From Hygrocybe punicea (lineage: Eukaryota; Basidiomycota; Agaricomycetes; Agaricales; Hygrophoraceae), in the NCBI GenBank assembly GCA_963556145.1, contig OY744468.1, forward strand, positions 1,302,001 through 1,366,000: DNA of 64,000 nt. Reading direction: 5' to 3'. Each line of letters starts with the position of its first letter. Position 1 is the first letter of the stretch. Made by a program: the position numbers and the translations under genes. Positions 10,962 to 23,087 of this stretch are shown here, one piece after another. Below the pieces are notes generated by a model that saw only the letters and a list, made by a program, of their open reading frames with translations, searched no databases and was not told the DNA's origin.

Positions 10962-11579
10962 TCAAACGGATGGCGTAGCTTCCGGGTTTTCCAATTCGTC
11001 TCCTTCAAATCTCATCACCTGGTTGTGCCAAGACAGCAGGAGAACAGAAGCTCTCGTATTCACATCAGGCTTGCTATGGCCCACAACCGGGGTGAATGAA
11101 ATCCCAGGAAGATTTGACACTGCACTATTCAAGGAAGCGAGTGAAGTTTCTGGTGTCAAGGGTGAGACGTCCAATCTGTCAACAATGAGCGGTGACTGAT
11201 AATTGTCATTTCCCATCACAGAAATACAGTGACATCTATTCATCTCCAGCATTCAGGACCCCTGATTCCAACTCGTTATTGCGCCAAATTACATTTTCCC
11301 TCTCATCTTGGCGTTTCTGGCAAGCCTCTCGACGATATCGCCCCCACTATCAACTCGCGGATCTACAGTAGTCGCCGCCAAAACCTCACCGTGGGGTCTC
11401 CCGTTTTCTTGTACAAAAATCTCAAACCTCCCATCCACGTGAAAGAAACCCTGGTCGATACGATAACAGAATTTTTGGTCATGTATCCAAGGGGGGAACA
11501 GTCGACGTCCCATCGCATCCTTCGATCCTTTCAGGAGCTTCTCAGGATTGCGTCCTTGCCTGCACATCTCGAAGAACAC
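10962..11579 (-). CDS. Hypothetical exons in left arm
   Basis: Two minus-strand open stretches, 11579-11289 (begins MFFEMCRQGRNPEKLL) and 11252-10962 (begins MLEMNRCHCISVMG), are colinear and could be exons of one gene. No domain is recognised. An overlapping plus-strand frame at 11229-11588 is of similar length, so the coding strand is not certain. The identical copy lies at 22470-23087 on the plus strand. Confidence 0.25.
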
Positions 11580-12421
11580 GCGCAGTAATCGACCCTTGTG
11601 AATGACTGAGTACGGCTTACTTATCTATCAATACTTTGCTTACCGCCATTGTTTAATAGGTGTTATTTAGGTAGTTGGTGAATGTGAAGCAGGGAGTATG
11701 ATGGAGATGTGGGTAAGCACGATGGACGAGCAATACGGAATTGTGGATAAGTATCATGTAAATATATAACTCAGCCAAACGCGCACTCAATGCACCACTG
11801 GGCTCAACTGTGCATGAATGCCCACTTATTTCTGGTGAACCTCGATATTGGTGCGCCGTCCACAGTAGTTATCGGGAACGTCCACGCGAGGCCTCATGAT
11901 ATTTTGGTCCTTCTCATGTATGGTTGTTTTACTCATATGTTGTCCAGTCGCCATAACGGGTTCTTGCACGATGGCAACCTGTTGAAGCAGCAGTAATTTA
12001 CTGCCGTTTTTTGCAGAAGATGTTTTCCTTGTCATGTCTGTGTGGCGTGTGCTGAACTTTCTACCAGATTCAAACCAAGTTTACGGTCATTTCTTCGCGG
12101 GGACATCAACATTCAATAGTCACGATCTATTTCCGAACACTCACGCAGATAAATTTTTATACAAGTCGGCAAAACCATTCGTGTGTGAGGCCCGTGTGGA
12201 TGAGATCTCCATACATCCCATTACTGTACCTTGCCTCGGCGTAAACACAAATTGTTGATATAATGCTGCGATTGGATACAGCTGATGGCAAGTTTCAAGC
12301 TTATGTTCAAAATGATGTATCAGCAAGATAGGATTGCAGATACTGTGGTTAGAATGATACCATACATATTTGTTGGGTTATGGGTACAACTTAAAGGGTA
12401 GCGGGAAGGGGGGCGAGATTG

Positions 12422-12832
12422 TTACAAATAACACAGGCCTTTCCACATAATCATGCAAACGATTAATATAATCAGGGCTACCCATTTGAAGGGTGAACAC
12501 GACGTGAGCCAAAAGTAGAAAAGTGAAGTCAGGACAGATTCACCTGCTAAAGGGGAATCTTCCGGTCCATCCAACCCGTATTCTCCTAGAGCAGGAGGAT
12601 TTACAAATTCCGGGGAGAAGTCTAATTCAAACCCAACATTAGCTGGAGAGATCCTGGATAAAAAGGGACAATGTCATTCACCGCTTCCATCCAAGTGCTC
12701 TTCTTCAAGGCTGTATGCTCCGGGCACATGGGGATCCTCTGAATGTTCCCTTGCAGATTGTGGAGACGGCGCATCTGATTTGACTGGACATGAGGTGACA
12801 ACGAGACCATTGATGTTGTTATCAGACGTCAT
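12422..12832 (-). CDS. Hypothetical small protein with C-terminal membrane helix (left copy)
   Basis: Mirror image of the gene at 21217-21627, where the splice analysis is described. Predicted 123 residues from two exons, acidic N-terminus, single hydrophobic helix close to the C-terminus. Function unknown. Confidence 0.35.
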
Positions 12833-13449
12833 AACGAACGAGGCAATGTCGGGGTAAAGGTGATAATGTTACAGTAACTCAATCATCAATGTACCTGGGT
12901 ATTTATGCTTGCTGAGATTGTGAATGATATGATCGCGAAGAGAGCCATTCGCGTTGGATACCTAAATTAACAATCGCAATCGTAGTGACTGGAATGAACG
13001 GCGCAACTCCCATCAACCCATGTTTTCCAGCGGTATCATTATTATTGTTATTGTTATTGTACGTGTACCCTTGAGCAGAACTCCAACTATGACAGCAAAT
13101 ATGCATGCAGGTGGCATGACTGTCGACTTCAGCATCCTGTGTGTCCGAAGTCACGATAGAGTTGTTAAAGTTGGCGTTGGTGATCGCATCTGCGGCAGGG
13201 ATGTACATAGATACCTAAATTGAAAATCGTCAGCCAGACAGCCCAAACCTCACGGGCAGGAGTACCTCTAAATTCAAACAATAAACAGCCAGTGACTCAT
13301 TCTCTCATTTGGCTGAAAGTTTCTTTCAATTATTACTGTTGTACAGTACTACGAGGAGTCCCGCTGAAAACGATGGTGACGGTATCTAAACAAGAGGGAA
13401 GCGCTCACGTGCACACCATGCTTTGGCTTTGTGGTGAATTGAATGGCGA

Positions 13450-13620
13450 TCAATCGGTGCTTGAAATTGGCACCAGCGATTCAAGCCGCTCACGCATGAA
13501 AACCAAACGGAGTTCGAATATATCTCCATTCACTATAAGAGGACAGGCCCGTTCATCCGTCTCTTCTTCCCACTCCATGTCCACAACTCGTCCACAAATA
13601 TCTTTCAGGCTCACACTCAT
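13450..13620 (-). CDS. Hypothetical acidic exon (left copy)
   Basis: A 56-codon frame starting MSVSLKDICGRVVDMEW, rich in Glu and Asp, identical to 20429-20599 on the other arm. It may be the first exon of a longer gene running toward lower coordinates. No domain recognised. Confidence 0.25.
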   Translation of the reverse strand: MSVSLKDICGRVVDMEWEEETDERACPLIVNGDIFELRLVFMRERLESLVPISSTD

Positions 13621-14040
13621 TCCAAGTAGGGTCCGAGTAGGGTAGAAAATATGTACTTGCACACAACGCCGAGCAAATAATTGTGTTGTTGCGAGACGAG
13701 ATGAGAATCAAAAAACAAAAAAAGGCTGACCTACTGGTAACAATAATTACAGGATATTCAGTGCATCGAGTCAGCTATCTCTTAGGAGCAAGCGAGTGAA
13801 TAATTATGTCAAGGTGGTAACGACGGTGGAACAAAAAAAAAGGGCTAATCGGTAGATTGGTCTCGAGTCATGACTCTTCGTTCATCACTGTCGATCTCAT
13901 CCGCCCAAGTCATTGAGGCGACGCATCTTCGATCACGGCCATTGTTTTTGTTATCTGTGAATATCGGTATCCGCCCCATTTCTCGGAAACAATAGGTAGA
14001 GGGACACTATTCACTACATAACAGCGAGGATGACCTGTGG

Positions 14041-15291
14041 TTTTTTTCAGTTCGCGATGTTTGATCAATGCCACAACCTACCCGCGCTCTCGGATGATGT
14101 ACAGGAAGGATTCGAGGTAAGCGTGAATGGTCAATCTGCCGACCAACCGATACATTAATAATGTGCAGGACATCCCCGCGCTCTTGAATGACGTGCCTCC
14201 CGGATTCGCGGTAAGCGTGAACATGCAATCTCTCGACCAACTGACACATTAACCATGTGTAGGATAACCAAGACGTCGCCGCGCTCTACGACGTGCAGGA
14301 CCGATTCGAGGTCGACGTAACAATGAATTTGCTGGCCAAGCGACACCTTGACATGGCTGTGACAAATGACGTTTGCAGGATGATACCTGCATCGGAGGTA
14401 TGTGACATTGGTTTCACGTCGCCACTACAAATAACATCGATTTGCAGCACATTCAACGCGTGACGGAAGAGTCCATCACCGAGAGAGGTTCTAAGCCCAC
14501 GCTACAGGATAGCATTCCACCTGTCGCATTGTACCTTTCTCCGAGTCTTCATTACACGTCTGCAAACCTATATTCTACCCGTGTGGTGTCTGTACCTAAT
14601 CAGGCGGTGAAGAAGCCACTATACAAGCGAAATGAAGTTCCTTCTGCCTTATTGGATCTTCCCTATTTGGTTCCCTCCCAGGGCCGATTTGTTGACATCA
14701 TGCACAATATTTTCCTGGAACTTGTTCTGTTACATTTTCGACAGGTCATTGGCATTGATCACCCATTGGAAGAATATCATGCATCGGACGACCAACCTGT
14801 CGACGAGAGGCACATGAAAAAGGCCAGACAAGTACTTCTATCCAATCCAAATGTTAGTGGCGCACTCCGAAACCTCGCACACCCTCTTGTGAAGTGTCTG
14901 TGCACAGAAAGCGTGGTACAAATACTTGGCCTAATTAACGGGGCAAATTTTTGTGTAGCAGACATTATCAGCGCGCTGTTGGTATGTATCTGATACAGAC
15001 CAGAGAATCATACTGATAATTGTGGACTAGTTTGGCCGAGCTAATCAGTCGAATGATGATTCCAAATTAACTGTTGAGGATCCTGCCATGCGAAACGACA
15101 ATGAAACTTTGGTTGGCCCTACAAATTGCCACATCACACTGCACATTGGAGAGTTTCTTTTGCTCTTAGGGCCGAATCTCGGTTGGTGGATGTCTCTGTT
15201 TGCGAGGCTTATCGTGATCTTACAGCGCGTTAATATGAGCTATGAGCTGGGTACAAATGAACCTATTGATTTGGACCTGATTGACACTTGA
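14041..15291 (+). pseudogene. Tnp2-type transposase fragment B with mini-exon array
   Basis: From 14041 the plus strand shows a run of tiny exons between good splice signals: one ending at 14116, then 14169-14210, 14263-14310 and 14379-14397. Their peptides are alike (PALSDDVQEGFE, DIPALLNDVPPGFA, AALYDVQDRFE). A longer frame follows at 14448-14993 (DSIPPVALYLSPSLHYTS, DLPYLVPSQGRFVDIMHN, NPNVSGALRNLAHP) and a tail at 15088-15291 with HITLHIGEFLLLLGPNLGWW, the same C-terminal block as fragment A but degraded. Large parts of the catalytic domain are missing and the phase between the last mini-exon and the long frame does not fit, so this is a relic. The first part, up to 14246, lies in the left inverted arm. 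Confidence 0.6.
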
Positions 15292-15299
15292 TTGCAGGT

Positions 15300-16100
15300 C
15301 AGTTCGAAAATGCAGTCCTGGAACGCTTTCGTGCAGCTGCCAATAAAGGTTTCCTCCCACGATGAGGTTTCTCAAGTCAACACAACTTCTCGTGGATGGC
15401 CAATGTATGCATAGTCATAGTCATTGTCCCATGTGCTCATCTTTATAATTTACGAGTCACATTTTGAAGCCAAGTCCTGTGTAATTTGAACCTTTTGTTC
15501 TATCGACATCTTGTGTGTACTACCTCATTTCTATCTTGTTTAGAAGCAGATGACAGTCGGATATTCGTGGACGAGCATCAATGCTTTGAAGCCCCGATGG
15601 AGCGCCATTCAATTCAGCAGGCATTTTCCCCCTACTGGCAACTCATCGTTGAAGCCTCTAATCCCTGATCCATTTTTTACTGAGCTTGCGTGATGAATTG
15701 TAAGGTTATGAGCTGCCAGAGAAGCCACAGATGCGTAGCGAGCCGTCGAGAAGCCAATAGCCATGTAACAAAGTTTGAATGTCGATTATTGCTATTTTCA
15801 TATGAATCATTCTATTTCGCAATAATATCGAATAATAACAATAATCTGGTGTTAATTGTTAATCATTGTTCCTTTATTATCAATGGTGACTTTCCCTAAG
15901 GACAAACAAATGTAACACAACCAAACATTCAAATCTGAAGGTCACACGTGACAGCGGTAAGACAAGCTTAGCATATTATGTAATATGTACTTAATGGTCG
16001 TATACACTGAGTATGATTGCTGGGATAGTCAGTCGGAGTGCCGTTGTCTATGTCAGTTCGATGAAGGAAACAGGCCCGCTTTCGTTCTACATACCATGGC
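15300..16100. other. Relic sequence between Tnp2 fragment B and Harbinger
   Basis: No convincing gene. Weak frames at 15486-15668 and 15690-15899 carry no motif. The stretch should hold the remaining tail of Tnp2 fragment B and the left end of the Harbinger element, but no terminal inverted repeat matching 19.1-19.5 kb was found by eye. Confidence 0.4.
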
Positions 16101-17336
16101 ATGGATCACGCAGTCTGGACCAAAGAAGATGAGAAGGTGCTTCTGTTGTTCCTCCTAGAGCACAAGGCAGAAGCTGGACATGGCGTCAACTTCCATCAAT
16201 CAATTTGGGATGCGGCTGCTGCTGAGATAGTGAAGAGACCTTACACGGGTGTTGAGAAGACAGTTGCTTCATGCAGGGCTAAGTGGGTCAGGGTGTGTTG
16301 GCCTATCCTATATAAGTCATGTATTCCAATGAACTCAAATGGGTCATGCAGCTCAAGGAGACGTTTCACATTGTTCAACATCTCTCAAATCAATCTGGTT
16401 TCAGCTGGGATGCAGATTGGGGTGCCAACATTGGGCTTGCGGAGCAGGCAGTATGGAAGGATGACACGAAGGTATTTCTTAACTTTGTTTCCATTACTTT
16501 CTCCAATTTGAATATAGAAACACCGTGGTGCCGCCACCTTCCGCAACAAAGGCTGGTTACATTGGAATGACATGTTGCAACTCATGCCAACAAACGTCCG
16601 GGACTGGGGTACCCACGTATTCCGTGGTACACAATTAGGAAACTGGCCAACTGGAACGGTCACCAGCAGTTCCAGTGAAACCAGGCCGATGGTGCCACCG
16701 CCACTCTCCTCTGTTCAAATGGTCAACAATGTTCCTCCACTTAATCCTGCCACCAACTCTTTTCAGGATCTCCTTAATCGTATCCCAGATTCCACTGCCA
16801 CACTTCTGACACCTCCTGCTCGGACACTTAATGAATCTTCCCCATCTACATCCTTTTCTTTTCAGGATTTCCATACTGGCACCCAACATGTCAATGCCGG
16901 CTCAGTCCCTCGTAACCTCATAGAGCCTCGTCTTGATGCTGATTACAATGATATCGCCACAGTTCCCCCATTTTCCTCTTCAACACCAGCATCAGTATCA
17001 TCATCCTCTCTCGGTAAATGCAAATATTCGGCTCTCGGCACCCCAAATTCGACATCCTCTCTGCGATCTTCCAGATCTCGCCAGTCCAAACCAAATGCGT
17101 TGCTCGAATTTTTATCTACTTTGGACATGTTCAATACCAACTTCCAGGCCAACATGCTTCAAAACGATCTCCACACTCAAGCTGCATTACAGAATAACAA
17201 GGACTCACACATCTGTGTTGCGAGGACCCGTGCCCTAGCGCAGGAAAAATGGCTGGGCCATGATATGTTGGCGGCACTTTTCGACATCCTTGGACATGCA
17301 CGCGAGGCTGATGCATACATGTTGATGGAGGAGTAG
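16101..17336 (+). CDS. Myb/SANT-like DNA-binding protein of PIF/Harbinger element
   Basis: Exons 16101-16292, 16352-16471 and 16518-17336 join in phase 0 to 376 residues without a stop. Residues 1-64 form a Myb/SANT-like trihelix start (WTKEDEKVLLLFLLEHK, then SIWDAAAAEIVKR and CRAKWVR), continued by FHIVQHLSNQSGFSWDAD and WLHWNDMLQLMP. The middle is Ser/Thr/Pro-rich; the C-terminus (LGHDMLAALFDILGHAREAD) looks helical. PIF/Harbinger elements encode such a protein beside the nuclease; in studied members it binds the element ends and helps import the transposase. The partner transposase is convergent, ending 324 bp away. This gene appears intact while the partner is broken. Confidence 0.8.
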
Positions 17337-17659
17337 GATGCATTTCGGCGGGCATGGTTGAAGAGAAAGATGGTGCAAGCAGGGTTCCCGGAGTCGTCTT
17401 TTCCTGAGATTACGTAGTCTGTGTCCTATTTACTTGTATTTTTTGTTGTACTTTTGAAATGTACTCATGCTCATGAACAATGTTTCAAACATTACAAATT
17501 CAACATTTGACGTGGCAACTGTACAAAATGGCAAAGAAACTACTGTCATCGAGAACGACTTACAAGCATACAGTACTGTACACAGGCAACGAGAGAATAT
17601 TATACATGCAAGCAAGGAGGAGACATAGCAGACCATAGACAATACTGTAGACATACAAG

Positions 17660-19087
17660 TTAGTTGACAGGATGTACGGCAAGATATCCCTGATATTGGT
17701 CCCACATAGCTGCTGCAATCAAAAGACGCCGCTCAGCCGCTTGGGCACTCTCTGCATGTCCCACATAGCCTGAGCCCAACTCCCCAGTCATCTCGATGTC
17801 AAAATCTTCTGGCGGTTGAAACGCCTCAAACTCCTCAGGATCATGTTGACGGATGAAGTTGTGTAAGGCTGCCATTGCTGGAGGAATTTGCGCTTGCACA
17901 TCCATGTCATATCCCGGAGGTAAAATGAGGATTCTGAATCGCCTTTTTAAGATCCCAAACAACCGCTCAATGACATTGCGTGCTTTAGCAAGTCGAAGAT
18001 TAAATAGTTCCTCCATATTGGCAGGTCTACAAACAAAGTGAGTTTTGAGTGAGAGTGTAAAGAATCAATGTACCGAAGGCCTGCACGCTCGTTCTCTTTG
18101 AGATGGTAGCGGACTCCTCGAAAAGGCACGAGAAGATGGTCACACGATGCAAACCCTCCATCCGCAAGGTAATATCGGCTGGGAGGTATACGAAAATCGA
18201 CAAGATGCGCATCATTCCACATGGCAGCATCTGCTGTAGATCCCTCCCAGCCACTCAGAATGTACAGGAATCGAAGGTCAAATGAACATGCTGCAAGGCA
18301 GTTTTGTGTCAACCTACCCTTGCTATCTCGCATTGCCTGTCGTTCAGATGCAGAAGGAGAACAATTGATGTGAGTGCCGTCAATTGCACCAAGCGCACCC
18401 ATAAAGAAGGGGAAATATTTAGGATCATTGGCGATGGTTGGCGGAGTGGGATCATCCGATAATGGTAGTCGAACGTACTCAGTATAGAATGGAGGGGAGG
18501 AGAAATAAAACAGCATCAACTTGAAGTACCTGAATTTTCAGTGTCAGATACATCACTTCATTGCAAAAAAAAACATACATCGCAATGGTCGAGGGTGGTC
18601 GCTGGAATCTTTCACCCACATGGGGAGAAGATAAACCCGTAACACAGGTGTACAAGAAGATGGCGAGTTGCTCTTCGAGTTTGACATCTGTGGAGTCATT
18701 GTAGCCGTGGTGTCACAGAGATTGAGCAAGGCGAATGAACACATGCTTCCGGACACCCAATTCACATCGAATGCAAAGTGGATGACCAGTGAGCAACTCT
18801 ACAACCCAAGCTTCACCTTTGAGTATCGACGTATAATACGGGATTTCATCGTAATGTGGGGAGACATATTGCTCGACGACGACATTGATCATCGAAGCCA
18901 CAATAACAGCCAGATCTTGAAGTTGTTGTCGTTGCCATTGGATCTGCTCAGGAATACTTGCAAATCTAGATCCCTGACTACTACTCGAGCTTTCGTCACT
19001 GTCGGTATTTTCACTTGAGCCCGGCATTGAGGGAGGAGAAAAGCTAATAAGCGGCTGATAAGCAGCCATGAGTTGATAAATACTCAC
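17660..19087 (-). pseudogene. PIF/Harbinger (HARBI1-like) transposase
   Basis: Minus-strand exons from 19087 read through an acidic/Ser-rich N-terminus into the DDE nuclease: KLEEQLAIFLYTCVTGLS, ALGAIDGTHI (first Asp), GWEGSTADAAMWND (second Asp), LADGGFA and NVIERLFGILKRRFRIL (Glu). Introns are visible at about 18530-18590 and 18017-18065, both GT..AG. The catalytic residues are all present. A TGA at 18713-18715 breaks the frame in AQSL-HHGYNDS, a position where family members usually have arginine, so CGA to TGA is likely. The protein would cut and paste the element together with the Myb-like partner. The copy is recent in structure but disabled unless the stop is bypassed. Confidence 0.8.
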
Positions 19088-19272
19088 CGGTAGATCATTC
19101 TCATGTCATTCAGATACTCCCATGTCAATCTGATTGTACTGCCCACCTGTCAATTCCGTATAACATCGTGAGTTGATAAGTACTCACTGGTAGATCATTC
19201 ACATGTCATTCAGATACTCTCATGTCAATCTGATTGTACTGCCCACCCGCCAATTTTCCGTATAACATCATG
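19071..19272. repeat. Tandem duplication of about 100 bp
   Basis: Two consecutive units (19071-19170 and 19171-19272) both begin AGTTGATAA and run through TGATTGTACTGCCCACC to TATAACATC; they differ at a handful of positions. It lies just upstream of the Harbinger transposase start and may be part of its promoter or subterminal region. Confidence 0.8.
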
Positions 19273-19497
19273 ATGAAGTTTCAATCCAGTTATTCCCACA
19301 CCCAATCTGGGCATAACGTTGGCAAAGCTTGGCGTTGTTGAAAGGTTGCACGAGGGATTGTCAATGTTGCGTTAGGACGGATTGTTGGTGTTGCCCGAGG
19401 AGGGGTTATCATTAGAATGTCAAACACGATACATTTTGAATATCAAACATCAAACAAAAGTAAGTAGAGCTCCGCTTGATCACTGATCTTCCGAGGT

Positions 19498-20000
19498 CTA
19501 CTCTAAGCATTTTGCAAGCACCACGAGGGTTGCGAGGAAATGATCTATTTCATCACGCAAAGAATCATCTGGTCCAGGAAGGACACCGACAAGGTACAGG
19601 TCCTCATGGTTGTAACTATGTCGTGAAACGTTTGCGGCACACCGAACGCCACTTGTCAGGAACAGGACAACGGAGCCTCCACTGTTATCCTGCATATTGT
19701 AAGGGTGTCGGTTGGTCGATATATTCATCATCACGCTTACCTCGAATATGTCCTGCACATTATTCAAGAGTGCAGGGATGTCTGTGTTATCCTGAATTGA
19801 TATGTCAGTTGGTCGAGAGATTGAATGTTCACGCTTACCGCGAATCCGGGAGGCACGTCATTCAAGAGCGCGGGGATGTCCTGCACATTATTAATGTATC
19901 GGTTGGTCGGCAGATTGACCATTCACGCTTACCTCGAATCCTTCCTGTACATCATCCGAGAGCGCGGGTAGGTTGTGGCATTGATCAAACATCGCGAACT
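19498..20000 (-). pseudogene. Tnp2-type fragment C with mini-exon array
   Basis: On the minus strand, mini-exons equivalent to those at 14.04-14.31 kb appear again (PALSDDVQEGFE, DIPALLNDVPPGFA, then DIPALLNNVQDIFE), followed by a longer frame ending at 19498 with DLYLVGVLPGPDDSLRDEI, a signature of the Tnp2 family. Down to 19803 it is the mirror of fragment B; below that point it is a related but different copy, with its own third mini-exon. Confidence 0.6.
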
Positions 20001-20428
20001 GAAAAAAACCACAGGTCATCCTCGCTGTTATGTAGTGAATAGTGTCCCTCTACCTATTGTTTCCGAGAAATGGGGCGGATACCGATATTCACAGATAACA
20101 AAAACAATGGCCGTGATCGAAGATGCGTCGCCTCAATGACTTGGGCGGATGAGATCGACAGTGATGAACGAAGAGTCATGACTCGAGACCAATCTACCGA
20201 TTAGCCCTTTTTTTTTGTTCCACCGTCGTTACCACCTTGACATAATTATTCACTCGCTTGCTCCTAAGAGATAGCTGACTCGATGCACTGAATATCCTGT
20301 AATTATTGTTACCAGTAGGTCAGCCTTTTTTTGTTTTTTGATTCTCATCTCGTCTCGCAACAACACAATTATTTGCTCGGCGTTGTGTGCAAGTACATAT
20401 TTTCTACCCTACTCGGACCCTACTTGGA

Positions 20429-20599
20429 ATGAGTGTGAGCCTGAAAGATATTTGTGGACGAGTTGTGGACATGGAGTGGGAAGAAGAGACGGATGAACGG
20501 GCCTGTCCTCTTATAGTGAATGGAGATATATTCGAACTCCGTTTGGTTTTCATGCGTGAGCGGCTTGAATCGCTGGTGCCAATTTCAAGCACCGATTGA
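20429..20599 (+). CDS. Hypothetical acidic exon (right copy)
   Basis: Same 56-codon frame as 13450-13620, starting MSVSLKDICGRVVDMEW. It could be the first exon of a gene continuing through an open frame at 20841-21146 (MYIPAADAITNANFN, with an Asn run from an AAC/AAT microsatellite). No domain recognised. Confidence 0.25.
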   Translation: MSVSLKDICGRVVDMEWEEETDERACPLIVNGDIFELRLVFMRERLESLVPISSTD

Positions 20600-21216
20600 T
20601 CGCCATTCAATTCACCACAAAGCCAAAGCATGGTGTGCACGTGAGCGCTTCCCTCTTGTTTAGATACCGTCACCATCGTTTTCAGCGGGACTCCTCGTAG
20701 TACTGTACAACAGTAATAATTGAAAGAAACTTTCAGCCAAATGAGAGAATGAGTCACTGGCTGTTTATTGTTTGAATTTAGAGGTACTCCTGCCCGTGAG
20801 GTTTGGGCTGTCTGGCTGACGATTTTCAATTTAGGTATCTATGTACATCCCTGCCGCAGATGCGATCACCAACGCCAACTTTAACAACTCTATCGTGACT
20901 TCGGACACACAGGATGCTGAAGTCGACAGTCATGCCACCTGCATGCATATTTGCTGTCATAGTTGGAGTTCTGCTCAAGGGTACACGTACAATAACAATA
21001 ACAATAATAATGATACCGCTGGAAAACATGGGTTGATGGGAGTTGCGCCGTTCATTCCAGTCACTACGATTGCGATTGTTAATTTAGGTATCCAACGCGA
21101 ATGGCTCTCTTCGCGATCATATCATTCACAATCTCAGCAAGCATAAATACCCAGGTACATTGATGATTGAGTTACTGTAACATTATCACCTTTACCCCGA
21201 CATTGCCTCGTTCGTT

Positions 21217-21627
21217 ATGACGTCTGATAACAACATCAATGGTCTCGTTGTCACCTCATGTCCAGTCAAATCAGATGCGCCGTCTCCACAATCTGCAAGG
21301 GAACATTCAGAGGATCCCCATGTGCCCGGAGCATACAGCCTTGAAGAAGAGCACTTGGATGGAAGCGGTGAATGACATTGTCCCTTTTTATCCAGGATCT
21401 CTCCAGCTAATGTTGGGTTTGAATTAGACTTCTCCCTGGAATTTGTAAATCCTCCTGCTCTAGGAGAATACGGGTTGGATGGACCGGAAGATTCCCCTTT
21501 AGCAGGTGAATCTGTCCTGACTTCACTTTTCTACTTTTGGCTCACGTCGTGTTCACCCTTCAAATGGGTAGCCCTGATTATATTAATCGTTTGCATGATT
21601 ATGTGGAAAGGCCTGTGTTATTTGTAA
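21217..21627 (+). CDS. Hypothetical small protein with C-terminal membrane helix (right copy)
   Basis: ATG at 21217; exon 1 to 21367, GT intron ending with AG at 21405-21406, exon 2 from 21407 to the TAA at 21625-21627. The 123 residues begin MTSDNNINGLVVTSCPVKSD, have an acidic, Pro/Ser-rich middle, and end with a hydrophobic helix (WVALIILIVCMIMWKGLCYL) that leaves almost no tail. Such tail-anchored layout suggests insertion in an internal membrane; this is inference. An earlier acceptor 11 bases upstream gives a much shorter product ending LMLGLN. The gene is duplicated in both inverted arms and may belong to an unrecognised element. Confidence 0.35.
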
Positions 21628-22469
21628 CAATCTCGCCCCCCTTCCCGCTACCCTTTAAGTTGTACCCATAACCCAACAAATATGTATGGTATCATTCTAA
21701 CCACAGTATCTGCAATCCTATCTTGCTGATACATCATTTTGAACATAAGCTTGAAACTTGCCATCAGCTGTATCCAATCGCAGCATTATATCAACAATTT
21801 GTGTTTACGCCGAGGCAAGGTACAGTAATGGGATGTATGGAGATCTCATCCACACGGGCCTCACACACGAATGGTTTTGCCGACTTGTATAAAAATTTAT
21901 CTGCGTGAGTGTTCGGAAATAGATCGTGACTATTGAATGTTGATGTCCCCGCGAAGAAATGACCGTAAACTTGGTTTGAATCTGGTAGAAAGTTCAGCAC
22001 ACGCCACACAGACATGACAAGGAAAACATCTTCTGCAAAAAACGGCAGTAAATTACTGCTGCTTCAACAGGTTGCCATCGTGCAAGAACCCGTTATGGCG
22101 ACTGGACAACATATGAGTAAAACAACCATACATGAGAAGGACCAAAATATCATGAGGCCTCGCGTGGACGTTCCCGATAACTACTGTGGACGGCGCACCA
22201 ATATCGAGGTTCACCAGAAATAAGTGGGCATTCATGCACAGTTGAGCCCAGTGGTGCATTGAGTGCGCGTTTGGCTGAGTTATATATTTACATGATACTT
22301 ATCCACAATTCCGTATTGCTCGTCCATCGTGCTTACCCACATCTCCATCATACTCCCTGCTTCACATTCACCAACTACCTAAATAACACCTATTAAACAA
22401 TGGCGGTAAGCAAAGTATTGATAGATAAGTAAGCCGTACTCAGTCATTCACAAGGGTCGATTACTGCGC

Positions 22470-23087
22470 GTGTTCTTCGAGATGTGCAGGCAAGGACGCA
22501 ATCCTGAGAAGCTCCTGAAAGGATCGAAGGATGCGATGGGACGTCGACTGTTCCCCCCTTGGATACATGACCAAAAATTCTGTTATCGTATCGACCAGGG
22601 TTTCTTTCACGTGGATGGGAGGTTTGAGATTTTTGTACAAGAAAACGGGAGACCCCACGGTGAGGTTTTGGCGGCGACTACTGTAGATCCGCGAGTTGAT
22701 AGTGGGGGCGATATCGTCGAGAGGCTTGCCAGAAACGCCAAGATGAGAGGGAAAATGTAATTTGGCGCAATAACGAGTTGGAATCAGGGGTCCTGAATGC
22801 TGGAGATGAATAGATGTCACTGTATTTCTGTGATGGGAAATGACAATTATCAGTCACCGCTCATTGTTGACAGATTGGACGTCTCACCCTTGACACCAGA
22901 AACTTCACTCGCTTCCTTGAATAGTGCAGTGTCAAATCTTCCTGGGATTTCATTCACCCCGGTTGTGGGCCATAGCAAGCCTGATGTGAATACGAGAGCT
23001 TCTGTTCTCCTGCTGTCTTGGCACAACCAGGTGATGAGATTTGAAGGAGACGAATTGGAAAACCCGGAAGCTACGCCATCCGTTTGA
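22470..23087 (+). CDS. Hypothetical exons in right arm
   Basis: Mirror of 10962-11579. Plus-strand stretches 22470-22760 (GRRLFPPWIHDQKF, DQGFFHVDGRFEIFVQ) and 22797-23087 are colinear with the small genes upstream in this arm, which favours this strand. No domain recognised. Confidence 0.25.

Larger units (their letters stand above)
10345..14246 (+). repeat. Large inverted repeat, left arm (3,902 bp)
   Basis: This arm is the reverse complement of 19803-23704. Every matching feature pair sums to the same coordinate total (34049) from one end to the other, so there is no net indel; one mismatch was noted, at 14225. The outer boundary at 10345 cuts through the Tnp2 fragment A reading frame; the inner boundary lies in an intron of a mini-exon array. 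It contains the tail of Tnp2 copy A, small hypothetical genes and the head of Tnp2 copy B. Not a terminal repeat of one element, because its outer end lies inside coding sequence. Confidence 0.9.

Noticed and set aside
11229..11588. Plus-strand 119-codon frame in the left arm
   Set aside because: Overlaps minus-strand hypothetical exons colinear with their neighbours; could not be decided, so not listed as a gene.
15900..19480. Terminal inverted repeats of the Harbinger element
   Set aside because: Compared both flanks by eye and found no convincing match or 3-bp duplication.
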